From: Ichthyophonus hoferi
Taxonomy: Eukaryota > Opisthokonta > Ichthyosporea > Ichthyophonida > Ichthyophonidae
Assembly (NCBI GenBank): GCA_002751075.1
Contig: NAOQ01000215.1
Location: 92,934 to 110,972, forward strand
Direction: 5' to 3'
Length of the DNA: 18,039 nucleotides
Below the pieces are notes generated by a model, which saw only the letters and a program-made list of their open reading frames with translations, was not told the DNA's origin and ran no database searches. A program made the translations under genes and the position numbers. Positions 1-10,778 of this stretch are shown in pieces; the first letter of the stretch is position 1; each line of letters starts with the position of its first letter.

Positions 1-720
1 CAGTCTAATAACCCTGCCATGATGAACCTCCATGGGATGCGTCAATTTGAACTATCCAATACGGTCTCCTCCCAACAACAGCAACAACAACCCCAACAGC
101 AACCCCGAAAGCAACAGCAGCAGCAGCAACAACAACAACAACAACAACAGCAACAACAACAACAGCAACAACAACATATGTTCCCCACTTCAATGCAGCA
201 AGCAGCCTACCAACAGAAAATCCAACCAGGCTCGTCATTAAGGGCTCAATCCCGAGTGGAGTCCCCTTTCCAGCAGACAGCCAATAGCAACTACCAACCC
301 CAACAACGTGTAGATCCCCAATTTCCACAATTTAATCCTAACCAATCATCGGCAGGAGAGGGATCTACAAGAAATCTTCCTGGATTAACAACTTTCATTG
401 GTCAGCCCGGTGATGGAGGAGTCAATAATATGCCTCGGGGTATAAATACCGGGGCCATGCACCAATCCAATGCACTCGGGTTAGGTAATATGAATATGAT
501 GGGGTTTGATATGGACTTAGATATGGTTAGTATGCCGGGCATGCAAGACACCTTTGAGGGTCATAATGCAACCAGAGGAGGGGTTCAACAACAAGGATAT
601 GGTGGTCCTTACGCACAGTCACCTCAAGGCTATCCAGGACAGCCTGAACAAATGAATCAACAGGGATATACTGAGCGTACCACTAATCCTAGTCTATGGA
701 GACCAGGCGGCTACCAATGA
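1..720 (+). CDS. C-terminal exon of a glutamine-rich, disordered protein (5' partial)
   Basis: The frame is open from base 1 to the TGA at 718-720, so this is the 3' end of a larger gene; the ATG codons at 19 and 22 are probably internal. The 239 visible residues contain a short Q block (79-96), a pure 21-residue polyQ run (112-174), then a Q/P/N/S/G-rich stretch, a short Met/Asp hydrophobic-acidic patch around 505-535 (MGFDMDLDMVSM) and a Q-G-Y-P rich tail ending GGYQ. No folded domain, membrane segment or catalytic motif is visible. Such composition is typical of transcriptional co-regulators and RNA-binding or condensate-forming proteins; the acidic-hydrophobic patch would suit an activation segment, but that is inference. 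I do not recognise the family. The coding call is firm because the non-repeat part keeps one frame open for over 500 bases in AT-rich DNA. Confidence 0.8.
   Translation, partial: QSNNPAMMNLHGMRQFELSNTVSSQQQQQQPQQQPRKQQQQQQQQQQQQQQQQQQQQQHMFPTSMQQAAYQQKIQPGSSLRAQSRVESPFQQTANSNYQPQQRVDPQFPQFNPNQSSAGEGSTRNLPGLTTFIGQPGDGGVNNMPRGINTGAMHQSNALGLGNMNMMGFDMDLDMVSMPGMQDTFEGHNATRGGVQQQGYGGPYAQSPQGYPGQPEQMNQQGYTERTTNPSLWRPGGYQ
112..174 (+). repeat. CAA/CAG trinucleotide run coding polyQ21
   Basis: Twenty-one consecutive glutamine codons, mostly CAA with scattered CAG. A second, shorter Q block lies just upstream and is split by Pro and Arg-Lys. CAA/CAG mixing makes the tract less prone to slippage than a pure CAG run. 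The complementary strand is open as a Val/Ala-rich frame (5-328), which is only the shadow of this repeat. Confidence 0.95.
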
Positions 721-1509
721 ATTCTATGTTAATGTTAGTGTGCATAGAATGGAATGACATTAGAAGGCATATTAGTTATATAATGCTTCCTTTCTTTGTC
801 TTTTCTTTTGGATATTATTAGTTATAGTTAATGTCAGTTATTGCCCGAGTCTCTTGCTGTTTATTATACCCTGCTGTTATGGTATAGCTGTGCACCATTT
901 TGGCATGCATACGCTCAGCAGTGAGAATGGTGTGTGACGTTGTATTGGTTGGGTTACGTCATTCATTTTCATTTAATATTACCATCGAGGCCTTGATTAT
1001 TGTTATTGATCCTGTAATTTTATTAGTTACTTTCATATATCCTTGATCTTACTAAATTTTAGTTTATTATCATTGGATCACAGTCATCTGTTCAAGCGAC
1101 CATGCCGAATTTGGATACGTGTATTTGCTTTTCAATGTATTAGTATGACTTGATTTGGCTTTTTATACGACACCCTATTAGGCTACACTGGTGGATATTT
1201 GAGGTGTATTTTCTTGTTGCCGTTAGTAAAAGATAAACTAGAGCGTGTTGTTTGTGTTGCGGGTATAGTTATTAGAGCGTGTAGATCCATTGCCTGCACC
1301 AATTAAAATATGTAACAGTATTTTCACGTTGTTACTTTTACTTATCGAATATCAACACATGTTATGTTTCTTTATTGCAATCATATATATGCCATCTTAC
1401 TAAGGTGGAGCCTTATTGTACCATCCTGGTCTACAGTCGTGTATTTGATCTGATTGCATGATTCTTACGCTGCATTATAGCCAGTAACTGGTTAGATGCT
1501 AGGAAATAT

Positions 1510-1528
1510 TATATATATATATATATAT
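1510..1528. repeat. (AT)n microsatellite
   Basis: Nineteen bases of uninterrupted alternating A and T. Similar short runs recur at 4232-4250, 5299-5314, 6846-6866, 9670-9688, 10489-10505, 11081-11096, 11889-11904, 14272-14320 and about 15805-15828, mostly in introns or spacers. Confidence 0.9.
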
Positions 1529-1608
1529 GAGTGATGTGATTTAAGTGTTCACATTGTAATTAATAGGTGCCAGTAATTATGTGAATCTCACATTACACGT
1601 GGCAGCAT

Positions 1609-1752
1609 ACTATTACAAGCTAAGCATTATAACAGTGGGGTAACCCCTGCACGACGACTATTACAAGATAGACGGTGGAGTAAGTACTACAATCAGATAG
1701 TACGACTATTGCAAACAGAAAACTTAGCGATAGGCGATAGGTTAATCCCTGA
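1609..1752. repeat. degenerate tandem repeat, phase near 48 bases
   Basis: ACTATTACAAG starts at 1609 and at 1657, and a variant (ACTATTGCAAA) at 1705, exactly 48 bases apart each time. The parts between are only loosely alike (a GTGGGGTAAC / GTGGAGTAAG element is shared but shifted), so these would be old, diverged copies. No coding potential. Confidence 0.4.
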
Positions 1753-2179
1753 CCTCCAAGTAAACCATGATTAGTTAGTTGCATGACGTCAATAGTTTAG
1801 ATATGCCAGGCTGATACAAGCTATTACATGGTTATGGTTGGTGATCAAACTTAGTCCAATAAGCAAAGAGAAACGATAGATTATTACATTACAATAATTC
1901 CTTATTTGTATTATCTACTTTTCATCGCAACTATTATTTAGCTAACATACTATAATAGGAAAATTATCTATCAAACCTATATAGTAATGATTAGATTGAA
2001 AATAGCATCAGCACATGAATATCATATCATATTATACTGGGCATACGGTTTTGTCTGAATTCGGTCTCATCGTATCACGTGTTGCCATGCCTTAAATAGT
2101 TCCAAGAGAACATAGCTTTTACAAATGATTACCATTTTAAGAATCCCGTGCAGGATATTCAGCCCAATTATAGTGTTAA

Positions 2180-2329
2180 TTACTGCTTCACGACTTGTGA
2201 TGCCTTAGAAGGTCCACCTACTTCATTCATGTACCTTGGAGGATCAGCAGCATGATAAGAGGTGGGTAAGCCACCCAGAGGAAATGAAAGAGGAAATGTA
2301 AGAGGGAATACAAAATCATCTAGAAATAA
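2180..2329 (-). CDS. unassigned coding-like fragment, possible terminal exon
   Basis: A 49-codon open frame on the minus strand ends in TAA at 2180-2182. Its last half reads like normal protein (HAADPPRYMNEVGGPSK then ASQVVKQ), while its first half is a long pyrimidine tract (Phe-Pro-Leu rich), as found before a 3' splice site. It could be a terminal exon preceded by a pyrimidine tract. The plus strand is also open here for 25 codons, so strand is uncertain. I do not recognise the peptide. Confidence 0.2.
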   Translation of the reverse strand, partial: LFLDDFVFPLTFPLSFPLGGLPTSYHAADPPRYMNEVGGPSKASQVVKQ

Positions 2330-3217
2330 TCATAAACTCTAGATTTCTCCAACCGGCCCAGATCCAAAGCAAAAGACCATCAGCTCCTCAATAATTTTGG
2401 CAAGCCGAGCAAGGTGTATTTTTTATTAAGCCTATGAAGTAGAAAACAGTACATCGGAGGTAGTCACAGCATATATGAACTAAGAGGACACCCCGTTCAA
2501 GACCAGCAGGATGATGAGTGTATTAGATATGTCAAATATAGATACATATACATCATAGATAGAGTAATTGCACTTATAACTGTCCAATTAATAAATGCAG
2601 GGATCTGAAGCACTCTGTATATGAAAGGCTCTATTCAAAACTGTAAAGTTCTGTTAGAGACCATAGAGACTCCAAATTCTGTGGTGATACTAAATAAAGG
2701 CTACGCAGTTTTTATGCTCAGTTTTCTACTTGCAATATCGGCTGCCAACTGAGCAAGGGCGAGATAATTACTAAAAAAAGACTGAACTTGACATTTACCT
2801 CCAAAATATTCTTTTTTTTTTCGAGAAGAAAAGTTTGGATGGTCCAGTAAAGTTAAGAATTTCGGACTTGACTTTGATACTGTTTCCTTAGGGTTATCTA
2901 TGTGTAGTAATTGAGGTATATATAAAATACTATGGATCGTACAGTACAAGATATTTTAGCAAAACAAAAAACTTAGAATGTGTGAAAAATGTTGCGCCAT
3001 GGCATGACAGACAGGAATCAATTTCAATTTGAATTATTACTTTGTATGCTTGATAGATAATTCCTACTTGTTTACTTTTGAAAATATTTACAAGGCTCTA
3101 CGTCTAAACAGTACATCATGTCGTATGTCTTTTTTGCTAATAGCTGAACAAAATAATCAATAAATAGCTGTAGTACTTTGGATACTTTTGAGCTTCACCG
3201 TAATAACACTATTCCTG
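2330..3217. other. spacer with weak coding-like fragments
   Basis: AT-rich DNA. On the minus strand 2339-2420 reads LARLAKIIEELM before a stop, and 2701-2949 is open for 82 codons with a possible short internal intron (GGAG|GTAAAT to TTGCTCAG). Neither has a partner exon or a recognised family, so they are noted but not called as genes. Confidence 0.3.
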
Positions 3218-3273
3218 TTATCTAGCTCTTTGTCTCTTAACAGCTTGCTTCATCTTAGGGATACTCTCACAAG
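3218..3273 (-). CDS. candidate terminal exon of an unknown minus-strand gene
   Basis: On the minus strand a pyrimidine-rich acceptor (ends CTACCCAG, AG at 3275-3274) is followed by 17 codons reading CESIPKMKQAVKRQRAR and a TAA at 3218-3220. The basic, non-repetitive C-terminus looks genuine, but the exon is short and no phase-matched upstream exon could be found with confidence; the exon would need one ending in phase 1. Family unknown. Confidence 0.25.
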
Positions 3274-3598
3274 CTGGGTAGTATTAGGTAGGTAAGAAGT
3301 TTATTCATTTCTCATAGATGCCTAAATAGAGAGCATAGCAAATACCATGCAGTCAAATACCAATTCAGGTAATTAATTATTCGGAATTAAATATTCATTG
3401 TGCAGGTTGTAATAAGTTTATAGGTCCTCATAGAGCATAATTCTCTCTATATGCTATTCTTTTGCATAATTGTCCGCTATCGTTGATAATTTACACGGCA
3501 ACTGCGTGTTGATTAGTTTTTATACCAGAATTTAACTGTCTATTTCGCGAATCTTACAGCAGTCATATTTAAAGTTTAAGGCAGATAAAAATTCCTAA

Positions 3599-3820
3599 TA
3601 TAGCCTCAACCTATTATTATGGAATGAAAATGGTGCGTTACACATCATAAAATGGATCAGAACTGGACAACTCCTCCGAGCTGATCACGAGCTGATCAAT
3701 CCAAATGTGTCATTTGAGGTTGAGTCAATATTGAAATCTGGCGGTAGCCGAACCTCGTCGGATAGAAGAAGGTATGAAAAGGATAATTCTTCGAGTCGGG
3801 AGAGAACGAAACTGACCTGA
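3599..3820 (+). CDS. orphan open frame, possible distant 5' exon of the NRAMP gene
   Basis: An open frame without an ATG runs from just after a TAA (3596-3598) to a TGA (3818-3820). It reads NENGALHIIKWIRTGQLLR, then DHELINPNVSFEVESILKSG, then a Ser/Arg-rich tail. A possible acceptor (CCTAATATAG) precedes 3604, and a donor-like AAG|GTATGA ends it at 3771 in phase 2, which is exactly the phase needed by the NRAMP exon that starts at 5434. A phase match alone has a one in three chance. The minus strand is also open here (3685-3948, 87 codons), and base composition is richer in GC than the flanks. No family is recognised in either frame. Confidence 0.3.
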   Translation, partial: YSLNLLLWNENGALHIIKWIRTGQLLRADHELINPNVSFEVESILKSGGSRTSSDRRRYEKDNSSSRERTKLT

Positions 3821-3948
3821 CCACGTTTTTGTCGATTCTCATGGACCAGCTCAAGTGATGGGAGTAAATAATGTGTTGCTGAGCCAGCCCAGCCAGTCAA
3901 TAGAATCCATTTTTCTATACATAGAACACCAGTAAGAGCTTTACGCAT

Positions 3949-5223
3949 TTTTTATTGCGACTTTATTACCACAACGCGTATATGGCAAGTTCCAAAAATA
4001 ATAGTAACGTAACTAGTTTTCAGTTGCCAATATGTGCTAATTTTTTTGGAAATACATTTTGCTTCTCTTAATACTATTTGTTACGAGATGACACAGATTC
4101 TGATACTATTTTTATGTCTTTTGATTTTCAAGTAGTACAGATTTGCAGATTTATCATACAGATTCTATACTAGAAAGCTAACTAGTCAAGCCTGGCACAA
4201 ATATGCTCTTAGGGGATACTTTTATATTGCAATATATATATATATATATACGATCAGGTTGGTTTAGATGATAGTTATGGCACACAGTGCAAGTTGCAGG
4301 GTAATAAATTTAATGTATCTAGGAACTAAAAACAATTGCGCATACTGCAAGCAGAACGAATGAGCCAAATATGAGATTACAAATACACCTTCAGATTGTC
4401 CTTAACCAATGATAACTTTAGATCAACTCAGTAGCTAGGGACCATAGTACGTCATAAGTCTAAATAAAACTCAGTATAAAAAATAATACTTCTATTTCAA
4501 ATACCATTTAACAAACAAAAAATATTGCTAAACTGTGCATAGGCCTATGAACTTTTATGGCAATCAGTTACAGATATTGCGATGTATCTGGGCTGCAAGA
4601 GTCGAGTTTAGAAGGATGCCAATGAAAAACGACAAACAAGAACGTGAATGACATTCAAGGGCATAAGCCACTTATTTTCATGTTTTTGTATATCTTGGGT
4701 CTAAAATTCTATGAGATATTGAGATATTGAAAAAATTATTGTTTATTAGCGCTTCATCCTTATATAATACAGCAATACTGTGATTATATACAGTGCAACA
4801 ACTGAATAACCATATTCTGGAGTTAATTAGATAGAATTTGCTTTTTAAACCCTTTAATAGAACTAGATGAGGAACAGTTTCTACTTGATTGAATCTTGCA
4901 CAGTGAGATTATTTTTCATAAATCAATAAAAAGGCAATATATAATCAGTCAGTAATTCATTCACACAAAATGATTGGATGGATGTCGTAATTTGTTAATT
5001 GATAGCCATTATTTATTTGATTGGATTAATTGAGAGGCGTGATCTTGAACAATACAGTAAGCAGAAAAAAAGAAAATTAATTTAAGCACGAATTGGAATG
5101 TTAATACATATAGACCTCTTCCATTGCTTTCCGTCTTTTTAATTATGGCCAATTAGTAAATTATTTTTGTAGAAATTTTCCTTTTATTGGGGTACAAAAC
5201 GTACTAATTACCATACTTTAGCT
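3949..5223. other. intergenic / upstream region without a supported gene
   Basis: AT-rich, with an AT run at 4232-4250 and many stops in all frames. A 22-codon plus frame (ATG near 4555) and an overlapping 26-codon frame ending near 4650 are the only coding-like pieces; both are too short to support. Promoter elements for the NRAMP gene may lie here but none is distinctive. Confidence 0.4.
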
Positions 5224-5297
5224 ATGTCTGCAAGACATAAAACCAATAGGAAAGCGTATACGGCGTCTATAGGTGTTGGCAAACCTATTATGTTACT
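5224..5297 (+). CDS. alternative first coding exon of the NRAMP gene (candidate)
   Basis: ATG at 5224 begins MSARHKTNRKAYTASIGVGK and runs to a donor-like ACT|GTATAT at 5298. It would leave phase 2, matching the exon at 5434 through a 136-base intron, and would add about 26 basic residues to the transporter's cytosolic N-terminus. The donor sits at the start of a TA run and is weak, so this remains one of two candidate upstream exons; a non-coding first exon is equally possible. Confidence 0.25.
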
Positions 5298-5433
5298 GTA
5301 TATATATATATATAGTTATTTCTAAGGCCTTTCGCTTCAGTTATATAGCTAAAGCCTAATTTTATTTTTTCTAAATAACCTCTTTTATGTTTAGTACTTA
5401 AGTTTTTTTTCCTTTGTGTGTGTTCTACTCTAG

Positions 5434-5521
5434 AAATATGACAAGATCAATGCGAGAATGTATAGCCCTTGTTGGGCAGAAAATTAAACATTTGCGGGCT
5501 AAGGACCGATCTGAAGCCAAG
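5434..5521 (+). CDS. NRAMP exon 1 of the model, cytosolic N-terminus
   Basis: The exon follows a strong pyrimidine tract and CTCTAG acceptor (5431-5433) and ends AAG|GTAAGT. The chosen ATG is at 5438 with A at -3. It codes 28 residues, basic and soluble (ending AKDRSEAK), with a second ATG five codons on. This leaves about 45 residues before helix 1, normal for the family, so coding need not extend upstream; bases 5434-5437 would then be 5' UTR. Confidence 0.7.
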
Positions 5522-8500
5522 GTAAGTGTTCTGACATTACTTTGACATATATCCTTTAGTTATTATTTTTTGTCACATTATTTGTACACGATGTTGCCAT
5601 ACTGTTTATTGATTTTACATATTTTCATTATGTTTTAAATTATTTGAATGTAAGATATTTTGATATTGCAATTAAACGTAATATTTGTGAAGTAGTTAAA
5701 TAGTATGTACACAGGGGTTGTATTATAAGCTGGTGAATGGGACTAAACTAAACTAAACTATACTATACTATACTGTACAGGTTGAAATCAATAATTTGGA
5801 TTCAGATCACTTCAGTTGGGGCAGGTTTGCTCGGTTTTTAGGTCCAGGAATGTTGGTGTCTATCGCTTATCTAGACCCTGGAAATTGTAAGCGTTAGAGA
5901 GGAATATTAGAAGAAAGGAGAGGGGGGAGAGAAGGATAGAGTTGTAGAGTGGTATATTGGGGCGGTAGTTTATGCTTTGGTGGAGTGAGTATATATATGT
6001 GTACACGGTATATGTTATATGTACTTGTTATGTATTGGTATATGTTTTCGACTACAAATGTTTATATACTTGTATAAATATATGTGTATGTGAAGTTCAC
6101 TCTAAATAATGTATGTATACATAAAATTATACATAAATAGACGCATATACACGTATGCACATTTACCTACCCCCATTACTAACTATATGTATATAGTCTT
6201 ATCGGATATACAGTCTGGGGCCGAGTTTAACTATCGTCTAATCTGGGTGCTCTGGATGGCCACCTTTCTCGGATTCTTAATGCAGTTGTTGTCTGCTAGA
6301 TTAGGAATAGTTACTGGTATGTATTATATGTTATATTATAATAGGGTGTTATGATTGGTATATATTATAGTATAATGGGGTGCTGTGATAGGTAGATGTT
6401 AAGATGTGGTGTGGTGTGATTGGTATATCACATTGTAATGGGATAATGTGTTATGATTGGTTAATACTTGATTATAAATAGAGTTACATATATTGTATAG
6501 TTTTGTATGCATGGATGTATGTATGTATACGTGTAATCCTGGATATACATATATGCTTATTTATTGGTAATTTAATTTTTATTCGCTCAATTGATCCCTT
6601 CCTATTAACCCACTGTTTCTAGGCTAACTAATCATATTTTTATTAATCTGTTTAATTAATTATTAATGTATATCTTTACCAACCATTTCCCAGGTAAGCA
6701 TCTTGCTGTAATGTGTCGCCGAGAATACGGCAACAGGACCTTTATTACGTATTGCCTGTGGATCCTATCAGAGGCAAGCTTTAGATTTTATTGCATCTTT
6801 GCATCGCCAGGGTTTATGTGGTGGCTTATTATTGATTAGCGTTACATATATATATATATATATATAGTATATAGTGTATAATATATTCAACCTATCCCAT
6901 TTATGTTTATATACATACACAAGGAATTGCAGCCATAAGGTGATTGATTATGATCCTTGATATATGTATATTATATAGTAATAGCATGCCAATATATTCT
7001 TACTATTCAATTATTGCCCATAGATTACCATCGTAGCTTCTGATATACCTGAGGTGATTGGTAGTGCCTTTGGTATGAAATTACTGTTTGGCCTCCCACT
7101 GTGGGCAGGTGTTCTAATAGTGAGGTGTGTATAGGTATATGTATATGTATGTTATGTATATGTATATGTATATGTATGTTATGTATAGGTATATGTATAT
7201 GTATGTTATGTATAGGTATATGTATATGTATGTTATGTATAGGTATAGATGTATATGTATATAGGCATATGTATATGTATGTATATGTGTATATGTGAAT
7301 ATTCTATTAAAATATTAAATGTCAAATTAAAATATTATTAACCAATTCCCTCTACCTACTAGTGCGAATACCTTCATATTGTTGGGTGTTCAATACTTTG
7401 GAGTCCGGAAATTAGAAATTGTTGTTAGTATTCTGGTAAGTTTTATTTTATTGCATCCCCCCATGTGCCTTTGCAGATCCCCCCTCCTACCAATATTCTA
7501 TTTGCCATTATGTTATACTTAGGGTATTTCTCTTATTTTCCTTGATTTATTGTCTATGTATGTATGTATGTATATAGGGATATATGGAGAATGTGTATTA
7601 CATTTACTACAATAAAATATAGTATAATACACTAACATAACATACTATACTATCTCAACCCATAGTCATCACCTGAATATTTTTAAAACTATTCGTTTAG
7701 TTCTATAAGAATATTCCAGAATAAATATAACAATACTACGATCTCTTAATAGTTATAGATTTCTCAGCCACAACTCGAGGCACCTCTACGTATAGTTCTC
7801 ATGATATTAAATTTTAGTCAATTTTAGCTTTCCAATCACAGGCAACCATTCTAGAAATCATTCAAAAATCTTCATAAATTTTCCAAGTCGTCACTCTAGC
7901 CACCTATATATGGTTCTCTTTATTTTTTATTTTTTTATTAAATTTTATTAAATTTTAATCTACCAATCACAGATTGCCATTATCGCCGGTTGTTTCGTGG
8001 GAGAAACCGCTCTTAGTCCTGTCCAATGGACTCTTCTTAAATGTCCTTCGAATGAAGAATGGACGAAACTGTTGGCTTGTACTGATGCGATTGATTACTG
8101 CCCTGCTAACTTATGGTAACTTAATTGTTAACTTGGTTTAAAACTTTAAATTGCACGCTGGTTGGGTGTGTTGGTGTATATAAGACATAATATATATATA
8201 ATAATAACTTTTTAAATTAAATATTATATACTTATTTTGTTTTAGATGATCTATTAAAGTTGGTGTTATAATTGGCTCATTTAAACATTTTAACCTATCT
8301 AGTCTACATACTGGCACATAGCATTACACGCATATATATAACGTTTTTAAGCAGATGCTTTATGTATTGCAACCTTTCGCAACAATATCCTTGCCTTTTA
8401 TAGACTTTATAATGCTACCTATATATCCAGGACATGACCCATGGCCAATAACTGACTATTATTAAATTTTACTTACTATAGTGGAAGTTTCTGGGGTGGC

Positions 8501-10738
8501 TTTATTCCAAGGATTAGTTTGAACCAACGCATGTTGATGATTGCGACATCTTTGATTGGTGCAGTGGTTATGCCCCATAACCTCTATCTTCACTCCGCAT
8601 TGGTTCTTGTATGAATGAACTCTATCCAATTTTATTGATTTATTTTATTAATTTGTATTATTATTGGACTTTTGTTTTTACACCGCATGAATTCTCTATC
8701 TAGTTTTATTGGTTTATTTTATCAATGTGTATTATCATTGGCCTCTATGTACACCATTATATAACAACATATTCTATTCTATTTTTATTTACCAATCATT
8801 TATTCTGCATTTGCTTTATTTACATTTAATATTTAATATTCTTGGTCCCACTTTCTGGTTTAAAGCCTTTAAGTGTATTTTAAAAAGATCCCAGTCTGTA
8901 TATATATGTCTTTAGATTGACATCATTAGGTTCAGGGATATAAGTTCTTATAGAGATAGATATGCACATATCACAGGTATGTATGTTAATACCGAAGAGT
9001 GTGGTAGTTGATAGATGCTGCGAGGTTATTTTTCTACTGTAATACTATTTTATAATACATTACTGTACTATAATACTAACGGAACGAGTGGGTATAGAGT
9101 CGTAATGTAAACCGTAAGGCACCAGTTCAAGTAAAGTGGGCTGACTTCTATAATACTGTAGAGTGCGGTATTGCCTTAGGTTTATCCTGTCTGATCAACA
9201 CCACTATTATTATAGGTAAGTACTACTACTATACATATAGTGCATATCATACCTGTAATTAGTATAATTAATTAATAGAATGCATATGGCAATTTATAGC
9301 TGTTGTAGTATAGTAGCATTGGTCAAAACCAGATAGATTTATAAATAATAGAGTATGCTTAGATTGGCTGAGAGGGATGGGGCCTATTATACTTGTTTAA
9401 TGATTGGTTTACTTTTAATATGTAAGGTTTAATTTTAATTTTAAAACAGGGTAATATGCAATTGAAAATGTATTCTTATTGATGGAATATCATACCAATA
9501 TCAAGGATATGGAGCTAGCCAATGGCATTTATATGTCTATTTTAAATATTTATATATATGAATTAGTGATTCTCTTTGGCTGAGATACTATTAAAATAGG
9601 CACCTGTGATTAGAGGGCGGATATGACAATTTGATTACATGATCTATAGCCAAGTAAATAGCACAAATGAATATATATATATATATATGATACGTACACA
9701 CCATTCATCCTAATATGGATCAGTCTACATTTATGATTGGTTTGACAGTTTAATTGGCTGTAAGGGACCCTATGATATGTGCCATTTTTTGAACAGATAT
9801 TATGATTGGACGTGCTAGTATATGCATACCTCGCTACTTTCAATATAATATAATATAATATAATATAATATTATTTAATCCAGTACAATGGGGTACTACA
9901 CTAGGTGCAATGTGTTTTTCACACTATCCTTCCCATAGTGGCTGCTAGTATCTTCTTCCCAAACGCCTACAACAATTATCATGTAGTTAACAACCTCGAT
10001 AACATTGGCTTCATGGATGTCAGTAAACTCTTAGGAGATACCCTGGGAAGGTATGTATGTATGTATGCAGTGGTGTGTGTATATGTATGTATGTGGCCCC
10101 TGCTGCCAACCAGGCTAGACTGTTTGCTTTATATTATATTTTTATCTTTAAAGTATGATTGGGCTATGATTGAGACATTATAACTGGAGGTACATCATAA
10201 TCATCACATTTGTATAAAATCTAGTGAACCCTTTAAACCAATCAGAGGTCTTATATGATAATAATATATATTGTATTTAAAGGGATTGTGGTGTATTTTT
10301 ATGTGATATTAAAATTTTATACACCAATAGCAAGGGAGCTTCCATTATGTTCGGTATTGCCTTATTGGCTTCAGGACAAAGCTCAACGATTACTGGTACA
10401 TACGCAGGACAATTTGTAATGGAGGTAAGTCCGTGGAAGAATGATTTTAACGTAGTTTTGTATTAACCCATTTCAGCCTATTAGCTTCTATATATATATA
10501 TATATTTTTAACATTTGTATTTTGAATTTGGTCCAATGGAATTGTGAGATGAATGCAATTAAAACCAACAGTATTTATATAATAAATACGTAATTATGAT
10601 GCAGGGTGCTAAAAGCTATTGATTTTATATCAGGGATTTCTTGAGTTGAAGATCGTCCTGTGGCAGAGAAATCTACTGACCAGAGCTGTAGCTATTATTC
10701 CCAGTCTGGTATGTATGTGTATGTTTACGTATGTAGAT

Positions 10739-10778
<40 letters not shown>

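Larger units (their letters stand above)
721..2179. other. 3' flank / presumed 3' UTR of the Q-rich gene
   Basis: AT-rich, with stops in all frames and no recognisable exon. It follows a stop codon, so its first part is 3' UTR. I see no AATAAA; an ATTAAA near 1303 is the nearest weak poly(A) candidate. It holds an AT run (1510-1528), a degenerate repeat whose start recurs every 48 bases (1609, 1657, 1705) and a perfect CRE-type palindrome TGACGTCA (1784-1791). Function unknown. Confidence 0.5.

Noticed and set aside
5-328. Minus-strand frame rich in Val and Ala
   Set aside because: It is the complement of the CAA/CAG run of the Q-rich gene.
7101-7298. Cys/Ile/Met-rich 65-codon frame
   Set aside because: It reads the 27-bp minisatellite, whose length is a multiple of three.
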